Below the pieces are notes generated by a model. It saw only the letters and a program-made list of their open reading frames with translations. It had not been told where the DNA came from and did no database searches. Of a stretch of 64,000 nucleotides of DNA, positions 29,912-40,042 are shown piece after piece. Position numbers and translations under genes: made by a program. The DNA comes from Alphaproteobacteria bacterium (GTDB lineage Bacteria > Pseudomonadota > Alphaproteobacteria > GCA-2746255). The stretch is taken from positions 36,577 to 100,576 of the forward strand of contig JAGWAR010000006.1 of assembly GCA_021296325.1 (NCBI GenBank), given 5' to 3'. The stretch's first letter is position 1. Each line of letters opens with the position of its first letter.

Positions 29912-31432
29912 ATGGGCAAAAGCCATAAGAAGAAGTGGGGACCACCTCCTCCCTCTTCGGTGCTGGTGGTCGCCTCGCTTCTTTTTTCGGCCTGTGCGGC
30001 CGAACGGCCCCTTTCCGAAGTGCCCCCCGCCGACACGCCGGCCGCCGTCTTCGCGGCGGGGTATGGCGGCATCGTCGCCAAGTACATCGAGCCGAGAACG
30101 GCCCGCGAACTAGCGCTCGAAAGCCTCGAGGGCCTTGCCGATGCCGACCCGGCGCTGAACCTCAAGGTCCAGGGCCGCTTGCTTCGCTTGAGCCGGGACG
30201 ACCGTCTGCTCCGCGTGGGCGTTGCGCCGCCGCCCCAAAGCATCGATGGCTGGGCCGACCTCAGCGCGGATTTTCTCGCCGTCTCCCTGGCTAATCAGCC
30301 CGCCGGCGCCGATCGGGACGCCTTCATGGCGGCGATGTTCGATCGCGCGCTTGGCTCGCTCGACGAATATTCACGCTACGCCGCCGCGCCGCAGGCACAG
30401 CGCCAGCGCGAAAAACGCAAAGGCTATAGCGGCGTGGGCCTGCATGTGCACGCCTTCGAAGGGGTCGTGCTGGTGACGGACGTGATTCCGGGCAGTCCCG
30501 CCAACAAGGCCGGCATCCGAACCTCGGACGAATTGCTGAAAATCAACGGCCTTTCCGTCGACGGCCTCGACATCGATGACGTCCATGACTGGCTTCGCGG
30601 TCCTGTCAGCAGCCGGCTCGACCTTGTCCTGCGACGGCCGGATGCGGCCGAACCCTTCGAGGTGACGCTTCACCGCCGCCACATCTTCGCGCCCACCGTC
30701 GAATACAAGCACCGCGATTCGATCGCCCACATCCAGCTCAGCGGCTTCAACCGCGACACCGCCCGCAGCCTCACCCGCCATTTGCAGAAGATCCCCGAAA
30801 AAACCGGCAAGCCGCTTCGGGGAATCGTGTTTGACCTGCGGGACAACCCCGGCGGCCTCATGGATCAGGCGATTGCCGTCGCCGACCTGTTCCTCGAATC
30901 GGACGGGATCATCTATACGCGCGGGCGGCATCCGAACAGCAGCCAGACTTATAGCGCCGCACCGGGCGATATCAGCGGCGGCGTCCCGATGGTCGTGCTG
31001 CTGAACGGCAAAAGCGCCTCTTCCGCCGAGATCGTGGCCGCCGCGCTTCAGACCCGGCATCGTGCGCTTGTCGTCGGCAGTCGGTCTTATGGCAAGGGCA
31101 CCGTCCAGACGGTCATCCCCCTGCCGAACGGCGCTGAAATCACGCTTACCTGGTCGCTTCTCTACACGCCTTCCGGCGAGCCCCTGAACCAGCTCGGCGT
31201 CCTGCCGGACATCTGCACGGCGGGGCTGAAGGAAAAGGCGCCCAGCCCGCTGCGCGCACTGGCCGGCGGCAAATCCGCCGGAAAAACGGCCTGTCCCACC
31301 GCCCATGCGGAAAGCCCGCTGGACCTACCCATCGCCGAGGAACTTCTGGGAAACGCCGCCCTCTACGCAAGCTTGCTGCAGGAAACCCACGAGGAAATCG
31401 CCGCCACGGCCAAGCCGCCGCCCGGGAATTAG
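29912..31432 (+). CDS. S41-family carboxyl-terminal processing peptidase
   Basis: PDZ domain; VFDLRDNPGGL and NGKSASSAEIVAAALQ motifs. Confidence 0.92.
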   Translation: MGKSHKKKWGPPPPSSVLVVASLLFSACAAERPLSEVPPADTPAAVFAAGYGGIVAKYIEPRTARELALESLEGLADADPALNLKVQGRLLRLSRDDRLLRVGVAPPPQSIDGWADLSADFLAVSLANQPAGADRDAFMAAMFDRALGSLDEYSRYAAAPQAQRQREKRKGYSGVGLHVHAFEGVVLVTDVIPGSPANKAGIRTSDELLKINGLSVDGLDIDDVHDWLRGPVSSRLDLVLRRPDAAEPFEVTLHRRHIFAPTVEYKHRDSIAHIQLSGFNRDTARSLTRHLQKIPEKTGKPLRGIVFDLRDNPGGLMDQAIAVADLFLESDGIIYTRGRHPNSSQTYSAAPGDISGGVPMVVLLNGKSASSAEIVAAALQTRHRALVVGSRSYGKGTVQTVIPLPNGAEITLTWSLLYTPSGEPLNQLGVLPDICTAGLKEKAPSPLRALAGGKSAGKTACPTAHAESPLDLPIAEELLGNAALYASLLQETHEEIAATAKPPPGN

Positions 31433-31450
31433 GCCATCTCCCCTCCCCCC

Positions 31451-31478
31451 TTGACAGAACCCGTCCAGCGGCTAAGTT
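31451..31478 (+). promoter_or_regulatory. predicted promoter of rpmG
   Basis: TTGACA-N16-TAAGTT upstream of ATG 31522. Confidence 0.5.
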
Positions 31479-31521
31479 GGCGGCCCCGAAGCGGGATCAC
31501 GGCGTCCAGGGACCCTGAAAA

Positions 31522-31692
31522 ATGGCGAAATCGAAGAACACGGTTCTGATCAAGCTCGCGAGTACGGCCGACACCGGCTATTACTATCTGCGCAAGAAGA
31601 ACCCGAAAAAACTGACCGAAAAGATCGAACTCAAGAAGTACGATCCCGTCGCCCGCAAACACGTTCTTTTCAAGGAAACGAAGTTGAAATAG
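31522..31692 (+). CDS. rpmG: 50S ribosomal protein L33 (absent from ORF track)
   Basis: Direct translation [56 protein letters not shown]. Confidence 0.96.
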   Translation: MAKSKNTVLIKLASTADTGYYYLRKKNPKKLTEKIELKKYDPVARKHVLFKETKLK

Positions 31693-31720
31693 GCCGGCCC
31701 TCCCGGCCTGCCCGTTTATG

Positions 31721-31742
31721 ACCGCCTGCGGGCGGTTTTTTA
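31721..31742 (+). terminator. Rho-independent terminator after rpmG
   Basis: ACCGCC-TGCG-GGCGGT followed by T-run. Confidence 0.85.
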
Positions 31743-31758
31743 TTAGCCGGACTTGCGA

Positions 31759-33168
31759 CTAGGCAAAACGCTCTATGTCGCTCTCGTCGTCCTCGTCGTC
31801 CAGCACCCACACCTTGTTGCGTCCCAATTCCTTGGCCTTGTACATGGCGTGGTCGGCCCGCTTGAGCAGCGCCTCGGCCGTATCGGTCGGGCCGGTAATC
31901 TGGGCGCAGCCAAGACTCACGGTAACGGGGATGCGCTCGCCCCCGCTTACGACGATCGGAAGATCGGAAAGTCTGGCGCGGACACGCTCGGCCGTTGCCC
32001 GCACGAACTGCATCGAACAGTCCGGCATGACGACGACGAATTCCTCTCCGCCCAAGCGTGTAACCAGATCAAAGCTTCGGACGTTGTCGCGGACACGTTT
32101 CGCCACTTCTTTCAGGACGTCGTCGCCCGTCGCATGACCGTAGCGGTCGTTCACGTCCTTGAAGTGATCGATATCGACCATGATGACGGTCAGATCCTTC
32201 ATGTCATGGATGGCTTCCTGCATCATCCGGGGCAAATGGGTCTCCAGGTACCGCCGGTTGTAGAGACCGGAAAGGCTGTCCGTGATCGCCATCGCCAGCG
32301 TGTCACGGTAGTCGCTGTTCAACCGGTCCTGGTAACGCCGGTGACGGACCTGCGTGCGGCTACGCAGGATAAGCTCGCTGGTCTCGATGGGACGGACCAG
32401 GTAGTCGTTGACGCCAAGCTCGAACGCTTTTGCCAGAATTTCTTCTTCACGCTCCTCGACGAGGACAAGGATCGGCAGGTTGCGAAGCTCTTCGCGTGCC
32501 CGCAACTGGGCAACCAGCCTTAGCGAATCCTCTTTCAGCAGGTCCAGGCTCAGGATGACGATCTCGTAGGAATCTTCCAGCGCCGAATCGATCGCGACCG
32601 TGCCGTCTTCGAACACGGCCACGTCGTCGTCCATCCGGGTCTGCAGGATTTCCCGGATATGGCTGGCACTGTCCGCGTTGTCCTCGATCAAAAGCACGCT
32701 TGCCTTGCTGGCATCCTCTCTGGCAATGGCCGGGATGCCGTATTCAAGGCCGAGCTGTTCATAGGTTTCCGCCCGGCTCTGGAAGGCGTCCATCATCATC
32801 TTGAGGCGCGTCAGGTTGCGTACCCGTGCCAGCAATGCCTTGTCGTTGACCGGTTTTGTCAGAAAGTCGTCGGCGCCCGCCTCAAGCCCCTGAATGCGAT
32901 CCTTCGATTCGCTCAACGCCGTTACGATGACGATCGGGATATGGGGGGTTTTCGGATTCGATTTTACCTTCTCGCAGACCTCGAAACCGCTCATGCCAGG
33001 CATCATGACATCCAACAGCACGATGTCGGGCGCCTCCTTCTCGATCCGCTCGAGCGCGGAGGGGCCGTCTTCCGCCGTCATGACCTCGAAATATTCGCTT
33101 GAAAGGCGCGCTTCCAGCAACTTTACGTTGGCCGGCATGTCATCGACGATTAGGACGCGTGCAGTCAT
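31759..33168 (-). CDS. pleD: PleD-like response regulator diguanylate cyclase (REC-REC-GGDEF)
   Basis: First REC with VLLDVMMPGMSG, second REC degenerate, GGEEF active site with RSFD I-site; adjacent to divK. Confidence 0.94.
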   Translation of the reverse strand: MTARVLIVDDMPANVKLLEARLSSEYFEVMTAEDGPSALERIEKEAPDIVLLDVMMPGMSGFEVCEKVKSNPKTPHIPIVIVTALSESKDRIQGLEAGADDFLTKPVNDKALLARVRNLTRLKMMMDAFQSRAETYEQLGLEYGIPAIAREDASKASVLLIEDNADSASHIREILQTRMDDDVAVFEDGTVAIDSALEDSYEIVILSLDLLKEDSLRLVAQLRAREELRNLPILVLVEEREEEILAKAFELGVNDYLVRPIETSELILRSRTQVRHRRYQDRLNSDYRDTLAMAITDSLSGLYNRRYLETHLPRMMQEAIHDMKDLTVIMVDIDHFKDVNDRYGHATGDDVLKEVAKRVRDNVRSFDLVTRLGGEEFVVVMPDCSMQFVRATAERVRARLSDLPIVVSGGERIPVTVSLGCAQITGPTDTAEALLKRADHAMYKAKELGRNKVWVLDDEDDESDIERFA

Positions 33169-33182
33169 ATTGCCCCGTTGTC

Positions 33183-33548
33183 CTAGCTTAAGACCTTCTG
33201 GATGGTTTGCAGAAAGTGGGGGACTGAAATCGGTTTTGCGATATAGGCCTCGCAGCCACCTTCCCGGATTTTTTCTTCGTCACCCTTCATCGCAAAGGCG
33301 GTAACCGCGATGACGGGAATCGATTTCAGGTCCATGTCTTCCTTGATCTGTTTTGTAATGGCCAGACCGGAGACTTCCGGCAACTGAATGTCCATCAGCA
33401 CGAGATCGGGCCGTTCCTTGCGTACGATCTCCAGCGCCTCGTAACCGTCTTTCGTCTGCAACGTGCGATAGCCGTTCGCCACCAGAAGATCTTGGAAGAG
33501 CTTCATGTTCAATTCGTTGTCTTCAACGATCAGGATGGTCTTCGGCAT
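33183..33548 (-). CDS. divK: single-domain response regulator DivK
   Basis: [19 protein letters not shown]...[13 protein letters not shown]; upstream of pleD. Confidence 0.92.
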   Translation of the reverse strand: MPKTILIVEDNELNMKLFQDLLVANGYRTLQTKDGYEALEIVRKERPDLVLMDIQLPEVSGLAITKQIKEDMDLKSIPVIAVTAFAMKGDEEKIREGGCEAYIAKPISVPHFLQTIQKVLS

Positions 33549-33673
33549 CGCCTGAATCCTTGTTTGTCCCCTAGGTCTTAAACCGGGATGGTTAGCATAT
33601 TGTTAAGCTTTTTCGCCCCGCCGGCCGGTTTGGCCCGGCCGATTCCGCCAAAAACGGCGGAAGCCTTGGGGTT

Positions 33674-34582
33674 CTAGCAGTCAGGCTGGGGCAGCCAGTC
33701 GATCCGCTCGAGCGTCCCGATAATCGTGAAATCCCCATGATCGAAGACCATGCGCTCGGCGATGCCGGACTCCAGCAGGCGAATGCTGATTTCGACTTCC
33801 GGCACGGCATCGCCGGTGCCGAAGGGAAAATAAGCCAGCCGCATCGGCCAGCCGCGCTCGCCGGCCAGCCGGCCAAGGCTTGCCTCCCCTTCCGCCGGCT
33901 TGGCGATGAAGGGCTTTCCGATGAAGGCGTTGACGTCGTACAGGCCGTCCACCTTCGTCCCGTCATAGAGGGGCGCCTCGTAAATCTGCGTGCCGGCCTC
34001 GGCCTGTTCCAGCAGGCCAAGCAAATGCTCGGTCGGAAAACGGACGGATGCCGGCAGGGCGAGGCTCGTTTTCGACGGCTTCGAGAAGGTGACGCGGCCC
34101 GCCTCTCCCCGCGCCGGGAAAGTCGCCCGGCCAAGCAGCTCTTCCTGGATCTGCCCGTTGCTTCGGTGCACGTAATTGAAGTGAAACTGCAACCCGTCGC
34201 GGGATTCCCAGCTCGTATAGTGTACGTCGGCCAGGAATTCGTCGCCCCGGCTGTTCAGCAGGACCAGCCGCGTGCCCTGCACGGATTCCCATCCTTCGCA
34301 GGATTCGGTCAGCTCCATGACCATGCCGCCGTTGGCGTCGACGATCTGGCTGGTGTTCTTTACCTCGCCGATTGCGGCCGAGTAATAGGCACGGTGCGAA
34401 GCAAGCTTCGTCCCCGCCAGGGTTTCCTGGAAAGGAAACAGCACGAACAGCAGCAAAAGAACGGGAATGCCTTCCCGACGGACCGTCACCACGCGCCTGA
34501 TCTCCCGTTTCGCCGCCCCTTGAGGCGGGCGGCAAGAAGGTGCCACCCGGAAATTTTTACCCCCTTCGCCGGCGAAGGGCAA
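33674..34582 (-). CDS. EipB/DUF1849-family cell-envelope protein
   Basis: LASHRAYYSAAIG...LTESCEGWESVQGTRL...TFSKPSKTSLALPASVRFPTEH pattern; signal peptide-like N-terminus. Confidence 0.8.
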   Translation of the reverse strand: MPFAGEGGKNFRVAPSCRPPQGAAKREIRRVVTVRREGIPVLLLLFVLFPFQETLAGTKLASHRAYYSAAIGEVKNTSQIVDANGGMVMELTESCEGWESVQGTRLVLLNSRGDEFLADVHYTSWESRDGLQFHFNYVHRSNGQIQEELLGRATFPARGEAGRVTFSKPSKTSLALPASVRFPTEHLLGLLEQAEAGTQIYEAPLYDGTKVDGLYDVNAFIGKPFIAKPAEGEASLGRLAGERGWPMRLAYFPFGTGDAVPEVEISIRLLESGIAERMVFDHGDFTIIGTLERIDWLPQPDC

Positions 34583-34613
34583 TCATAACCTATTCTTTTT
34601 ACGTGATTTTTTC

Positions 34614-34630
34614 TTGGCATGGGGCTTGCT
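34614..34630 (+). promoter_or_regulatory. putative sigma54 (-24/-12) promoter
   Basis: TTGGCATGGGGCTTGCT, close to YTGGCACGrNNNTTGCW, with 10 nt between GG and GC. Confidence 0.55.
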
Positions 34631-34683
34631 TTCTTAAACCTAGCTATCCGCCATTACGGGTGCACAAAGGAACAAGAACGATT

Positions 34684-35436
34684 ATGACGACGGCGAAACT
34701 GCAATCCGAAACGACGGGCGAAAGATTCCCGGCAAGGAATCTCGCGCAAGGCAAGGGGCCGAAACCTGAGCTTGGCCTGCCCATGGCGAAGCGCCTGCAG
34801 CCGTGGGAAGACCGCCTCCGGGGCGTGAGCCAGCTGACCCTGCTGGAACAGGCCCTGCGGATGGCGTCCGACGCCGAACGCCGGCTGGCCGCCCAGGCCG
34901 ACCGCATCGCCCGGCTCGAAGTGCTGACGATGACGGACGAATTGACTGGGCTCCTCAACCGCCGCGGCTTCGACGCCCAGCTCGGCCGCGCACTGGCCAC
35001 GGTCAACCGAAACGGATCGACCGGCATCCTGGCCATTTCCGACGTCGACAACTTCAAGGCCATCAACGATCACTACGGCCATCCGATCGGGGACGAGGTT
35101 CTGCGCGAACTCGCCCGGCGGATCCTGGCCAATGTGCGCGAAACGGACTACGTCGCCCGGATCGGCGGCGACGAATTTGCCGTGCTGATGGTTGAAACGG
35201 GCATTGCCTACGGCATGCGCCGGATCAATGCCTTGAGCCAGTTGATCGGGCGCAGCGTCGTAACCCTGAACGGTCATCGCATTCCGGTCCATGTCAGCTT
35301 CGGGATCGAATCCTTCGGTCCGGGCGACCGCAAAAAGGATCTAATCAGCCGGGCCGATGCCGCCATGTTCGACAACAAGCGGCGCAAGCCGGCCACCTCC
35401 AGTGCGCCAAGCGCATCGCTTGCCGGCAACCGCTAG
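34684..35436 (+). CDS. GGDEF-domain diguanylate cyclase
   Basis: MTDELTGLLNRRGFD, RIGGDEFAVLM, RETD I-site; ATG at 34684 chosen. Confidence 0.9.
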   Translation: MTTAKLQSETTGERFPARNLAQGKGPKPELGLPMAKRLQPWEDRLRGVSQLTLLEQALRMASDAERRLAAQADRIARLEVLTMTDELTGLLNRRGFDAQLGRALATVNRNGSTGILAISDVDNFKAINDHYGHPIGDEVLRELARRILANVRETDYVARIGGDEFAVLMVETGIAYGMRRINALSQLIGRSVVTLNGHRIPVHVSFGIESFGPGDRKKDLISRADAAMFDNKRRKPATSSAPSASLAGNR

Positions 35437-36227
35437 CCCGCCTTTTCACAATTCAGCCCGACCCCCTCGACGCCGCACAGCTGCACGCGCCAAGGATGCG
35501 CCACGCCGGCCGCCTCCAGCCGCGTTCGCGCCGCCTCGATCTCGGTTTCCTCATAGGGGCCCGCCACCACCCGGTAGTAGCGCTCGCCGTTCAGGAAGAC
35601 GCTCACGATATAGGGGGAATGGGCCGCGTAGCGTTCAGCCACCTGCACCGCGTTGGTGCGGAAGCGATAGCTGCCAAGGGCGAGAAAGGTGGCCGTGACC
35701 CCGGGCGCGCCCGGATAGACCCAGCGCCGCTCCGCCGGCATGGGCGGGCCAAGCGCGGCGATTTCTTCCTTCTCCTCCGGCGCTTCCGGCTGCGAAGGCG
35801 ACACCGTTTCGACCGGTGGCGTCACGGATTCCTCGGACGCCGCCGGTGTCTCGACAAGGTTGATCGGCGCCGCCGCGCCCTCAAAGGCGCGTGTCTGTTC
35901 CGTCCCTTCCTCCGCGCGGCAGATGCTTTCACCCTGCACGGCCCGGTAAAGGGCGCAATCCTCCTGGGCCGCGAACGAGATAGCGTGATCGGAAACGGCG
36001 CGCCCGCTCACCGCGTAGGACATGCCGTCCGCGGCCAGGCTCGCCACCGTCACGGCGGGCGGCAGGGCGCACCCGGCGGCCAGGAACGGCAGGGTCATCG
36101 CCGCTGCCATGCCCACCGTTCGGCCGATTCGTTTCGCCATTCCGTCCATCCGACTCCACCATCGAGGCTGCGCCCAAGCGTAGCGAGTGGCGCTTAACGT
36201 CTCGTTAAGAATTAGCTCTAAGTTCAA
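35433..36227 (-). CDS. SPOR-domain envelope protein
   Basis: Hydrophobic/lipoprotein-like N-terminal region (AAGCALP) and C-terminal SPOR-like repeat (FLALGSYRFRTNAVQVAERYA...YRVVAGPYEETEIEAARTRLEAAG); start uncertain. Confidence 0.72.
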   Translation of the reverse strand: MNLELILNETLSATRYAWAQPRWWSRMDGMAKRIGRTVGMAAAMTLPFLAAGCALPPAVTVASLAADGMSYAVSGRAVSDHAISFAAQEDCALYRAVQGESICRAEEGTEQTRAFEGAAAPINLVETPAASEESVTPPVETVSPSQPEAPEEKEEIAALGPPMPAERRWVYPGAPGVTATFLALGSYRFRTNAVQVAERYAAHSPYIVSVFLNGERYYRVVAGPYEETEIEAARTRLEAAGVAHPWRVQLCGVEGVGLNCEKAG

Positions 36228-36257
36228 GTGAATAAAGATAAAATCCCTGCCGTCCGG

Positions 36258-38042
36258 CTAGGATTTCTTGGGCGGCGGAACGACGCGCAGATGCAGTTCT
36301 GCAAGCCGTTCCTTCGTCACCGGCGCCGGCGCCTGCATCAGGGGGTCCTGGGCGTGCTGGTTCATCGGGAACAGGATGACCTCGCGGATGTTCGGCTCCC
36401 CGGCCAGCAACATGACGATGCGGTCGAGCCCCGGCGCCACGCCCCCATGGGGCGGCGCTCCGAATTTCAGCGCGTTCAGCATGCCGCCGAAGCGCGATTC
36501 GACCTCCTCCTGGGGGTAACCGGCAATGGCGAAGGCCTTGTACATGATTTCCGGCAGGTGGTTCCGGATGGCGCCGCTCGAAAGCTCGACCCCGTTGCAG
36601 ACGATGTCATACTGGTAGGCCTTGATGCGAAGGGGGTCCTCCTTCTCCAGCGCCTCCAGCCCCCCTTGCGGCATCGAAAAGGGGTTGTGGCTGAACTCGA
36701 CCTTCCCCGTTTCCTCGTCCAGCTGATAGAGCGGGTAGTCGGTGATCCAGCAGAACCGGAAGGCGCCCTTCTCCAGCAGCGCCAAATCGTGACCGAGCTT
36801 GTCCCGGACGACGCCGGCGAACTTGGCCGAGGCCGCCCTCGAATCGCAAACGAAGAAAAGGGCATCGCCATCCTTGACGCCGGCCGTCTCGCGTAAAATT
36901 TCAAGGCGCGCCGCATCCAGGAACTTGGCGATCGGCCCCTTCGCCGCTCCTTCCTCGAACACGATGTAGCCAAGGCCCGCCGCGCCCTCTTCCCGTGCCC
37001 ATTCGTTCAGCTTGTCGAAGAAGCTGCGCGGCCGCGAAGCGGTGTCGGGGCCGGGGATGGCGCGCACGACGCTGCCCTTCGCGATGGCGCCGGCGAAAAT
37101 CTTGAAGTCCGAGCCCTGAAAGGCCTCCGTCACGTCGAAGACGCGCAACGGGTTGCGCAAATCTGGCTTGTCCGTGCCGAAACGCTCAATCGCCTCCTCA
37201 TAGGGGATCTGCGGAAACGGCAGCGGGGTCACCGAACGGCCATCGGCGAATTCCTCGAACAGGTCATGCAGCACCGGCGCAACGGCCTCGAAGACGTCCT
37301 CCTGGGTCACGAAGGACATCTCGATGTCGAGCTGGTAGAACTCGCCGGGCGATCGGTCGGCGCGTGCGTCCTCGTCACGAAAGCAGGGCGCGATCTGAAA
37401 GTAACGGTCGAACCCGGCCACCATCAGAAGCTGCTTGTATTGCTGGGGCGCCTGGGGAAGCGCATAGAAACAACCCGGATGAAGCCGGCTTGGCACCAGA
37501 TAGTCGCGCGCGCCCTCCGGCGAGCTTGACGTCAGGATCGGCGTCTGGAATTCCGTGAAGCCGGCTTCCGTCATGCGGCGGCGCAGGCTGGTGACGATCG
37601 CCGTGCGAAGCAGCATGTTCGCGTGCACCTTTTCCCGGCGCAGGTCGAGGAAACGGTATTTGAGGCGCGTCTCTTCGGGGTAATCCATCTCGCTGTTAAC
37701 CTGCAGCGGCAGCATGTCAGCCATTGCCTGAACGGTGACGTCCTCGATGCGGACCTCGACGTCACCGGTGGGCAGTTCCGGGTTCACCGTATCTTCGGTG
37801 CGCGCCACAACCTTGCCGGTGACGGTGATGACGCTTTCCACACGCGCCTCCTCGGCGATCCGAAAGATCGGGCTCGTCGTCTCGATGACGCATTGGGAAA
37901 GCCCGTAATTGTCGCGCAGGTCGATAAAAAGCAGGCTGCCATGGTCGCGCTTGCGGTGGATCCAGCCGGAAAGCCGGACCGTCTCGCCCACATGGGAGGG
38001 CCGCAGATCGTTGCAGGTATGGGTTCGGTATGGGTGCATCAT
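36258..38042 (-). CDS. aspS: aspartyl-tRNA synthetase
   Basis: [34 protein letters not shown]; class II motifs; start refined. Confidence 0.96.
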   Translation of the reverse strand: MMHPYRTHTCNDLRPSHVGETVRLSGWIHRKRDHGSLLFIDLRDNYGLSQCVIETTSPIFRIAEEARVESVITVTGKVVARTEDTVNPELPTGDVEVRIEDVTVQAMADMLPLQVNSEMDYPEETRLKYRFLDLRREKVHANMLLRTAIVTSLRRRMTEAGFTEFQTPILTSSSPEGARDYLVPSRLHPGCFYALPQAPQQYKQLLMVAGFDRYFQIAPCFRDEDARADRSPGEFYQLDIEMSFVTQEDVFEAVAPVLHDLFEEFADGRSVTPLPFPQIPYEEAIERFGTDKPDLRNPLRVFDVTEAFQGSDFKIFAGAIAKGSVVRAIPGPDTASRPRSFFDKLNEWAREEGAAGLGYIVFEEGAAKGPIAKFLDAARLEILRETAGVKDGDALFFVCDSRAASAKFAGVVRDKLGHDLALLEKGAFRFCWITDYPLYQLDEETGKVEFSHNPFSMPQGGLEALEKEDPLRIKAYQYDIVCNGVELSSGAIRNHLPEIMYKAFAIAGYPQEEVESRFGGMLNALKFGAPPHGGVAPGLDRIVMLLAGEPNIREVILFPMNQHAQDPLMQAPAPVTKERLAELHLRVVPPPKKS

Positions 38043-38222
38043 CCTCCGTCTCCGGTGCCGGAGACTATACCATCGGCAAGTTTTCGGCGCTTCCCGCGAA
38101 CCCGGCCGCGACGGCGGGAACAGCGCATAAAACAATCTAGCTTGTCAAGGCGTCTCGATCACCCTTGACGACGGCAAGGGACTCCGCTTTCGCCGATACC
38201 CGTTTCCGTGTATAGCTCGCCC

Positions 38223-39374
38223 ATGCAGGTGATCACCGACACGGCCTCGCTCTCCAGGCTCTGCAAGCATCTCTCTACGGCCCAATACATCACCGTCGAT
38301 ACGGAATTCATCCGCGAGAAAACCTACTGGCCCAGGCTCTGTCTCGCCCAGGTGGCCGGTCAGGACGAAGTGGCGGCGATCGACCCCTTGGCGGCGGGGC
38401 TTGAGCTCGACCCGTTCCTCGAGCTGCTGGCCAACAAAAACGTGCTCAAGGTGTTCCACGCCGCCCGTCAGGACGTCGAAATTTTCTACCATCTGAACGG
38501 GACCATCCCCAACCCGCTGTTCGATACCCAGATCGCGGCGATGGCCTGCGGTTTCGGCGATTCGATCGCCTACGAAACCCTCGTCCGGCGATTGGCGAAC
38601 GCCCGCATCGACAAGGCGCAACGCTTCACGGATTGGTCGCACCGCCCCCTGACCAAGAAGCAGCTCGAATATGCGCTCGCCGACGTCACCCATCTGCGCA
38701 TCGTCTATGAAAAGCTCCACGCCAAGCTGAAAGCGACGAAACGGATGGGCTGGCTGGAAAGCGAGATGACCATCCTCACGGACCCCGCCACCTACTGCTC
38801 CGAGCCGGAAGATGCGTGGCGCCGGCTGAAGACACGGAACGCCAACCGGCGCTTCCTCGGCACCGTCCGCGAAATCGCCGCCCTGCGGGAAAGGATGGCC
38901 CAGGAACAGGACGTACCGCGCAACCGGGTCCTGCGCGACGACGCCATCCTCGAAATCGCCGCCCAGCAGCCGGAAGACCAGGACGATCTCCGCCGCTGCC
39001 GGGGGATCGGCAAGGCGGCCGAAAACCGTCTCGGCGAAGCCATTCTCGCCGCCGTCAAGACCGCCCGCGGCCTGCCCGAGGCGGCGCTGCCGCCCCAGCC
39101 AAAAACGCCGGGCAAGCCCGGCGGCATCGGCCCGACGGTCGATCTTCTGAAGGTGCTGCTCAAGATGAAATGCGAGGAGCACTCCGTCGCCCAGAAGCTC
39201 ATCGCCACCAGCGAGGAGATCGAGCGGATCGCCGCCGACGACGAGGCCGACGTGCCGGCCCTGCGCGGCTGGCGGCGGGAGGTCTTCGGCGCCGCGGCGC
39301 TCGACCTGAAACACGGAAAGATCGCGCTGGCCATCGAGAAGGGGCAGGTGCGCCTCACCCCTGCGAAGGGCTAG
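38223..39374 (+). CDS. rnd: ribonuclease D
   Basis: DEDD motifs (VDTEFIREKTYWP, FHAARQDVEIF) and HRDC-like C-terminus. Confidence 0.94.
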   Translation: MQVITDTASLSRLCKHLSTAQYITVDTEFIREKTYWPRLCLAQVAGQDEVAAIDPLAAGLELDPFLELLANKNVLKVFHAARQDVEIFYHLNGTIPNPLFDTQIAAMACGFGDSIAYETLVRRLANARIDKAQRFTDWSHRPLTKKQLEYALADVTHLRIVYEKLHAKLKATKRMGWLESEMTILTDPATYCSEPEDAWRRLKTRNANRRFLGTVREIAALRERMAQEQDVPRNRVLRDDAILEIAAQQPEDQDDLRRCRGIGKAAENRLGEAILAAVKTARGLPEAALPPQPKTPGKPGGIGPTVDLLKVLLKMKCEEHSVAQKLIATSEEIERIAADDEADVPALRGWRREVFGAAALDLKHGKIALAIEKGQVRLTPAKG

Positions 39375-40042
39375 TTCTCGCCTCCCAGAACCTCGCGAAC
39401 GAACGGCACGGTGACACGGCGCCGGCGCGCCAGGGCTTCCTGGTCAAGCGCCTCGACGGTGGCGCGCGCCGTAGCGAAGGAGCGCTCGATCCGGCTTAAG
39501 AGATAGGCGATCACCTCTTCCCCGACGCCGATCTGGCGATCGTTGAAAAGCTTGACCAGCACGGCGGCAAAGAGCCGGTCATCGGGAGGGCCCATGCGCA
39601 CGGCCGGCAGCGCCACCAGGCGCGAGCGCAAATCCGCCAGCGCGATGGTCCAGCGCGCCGGCGCCTCCCGCTCCGTCAGAAGCAGATGCCCCTTCCGTTC
39701 GGCCAGCACGTTGTAAAGGTGAAACAGCGCGCTTTCGTCACAGCCCGCGCCCGCCCCTTCGACGATGCAGGCCTTCGCCTCCTTCAGGATTTCGCGGGGC
39801 TCGACCCCGCCAAGCGCTTTCGCCTCCACCAGCGGCGCACCGCTTTTCGCCTGCCAGACATGGGCCAGATGCGTCTTGCCGCACCCCGCCGGCCCGCACA
39901 GCACCAGGCCCTGCCCCGGCCAATCCGGCCAGCGGTCGATCCAGGCGACGGCCGCCTCGTTCGAAGGCGCGATCAGGAAATCCTCGTCCCCGAAGGCCGT
40001 GCGGTGGCCAAGGTCGAGCGGAAGCTGCAGGGCACCGGTCAC
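39371..40042 (-). CDS. hdaA: DnaA-related regulatory inactivator (Hda/HdaA)
   Basis: QLPLDLGHR N-terminus; CGPAGCGKTHLAHVW; AAA+ DnaA-like, 223 aa. Confidence 0.85.
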   Translation of the reverse strand: MTGALQLPLDLGHRTAFGDEDFLIAPSNEAAVAWIDRWPDWPGQGLVLCGPAGCGKTHLAHVWQAKSGAPLVEAKALGGVEPREILKEAKACIVEGAGAGCDESALFHLYNVLAERKGHLLLTEREAPARWTIALADLRSRLVALPAVRMGPPDDRLFAAVLVKLFNDRQIGVGEEVIAYLLSRIERSFATARATVEALDQEALARRRRVTVPFVREVLGGEN

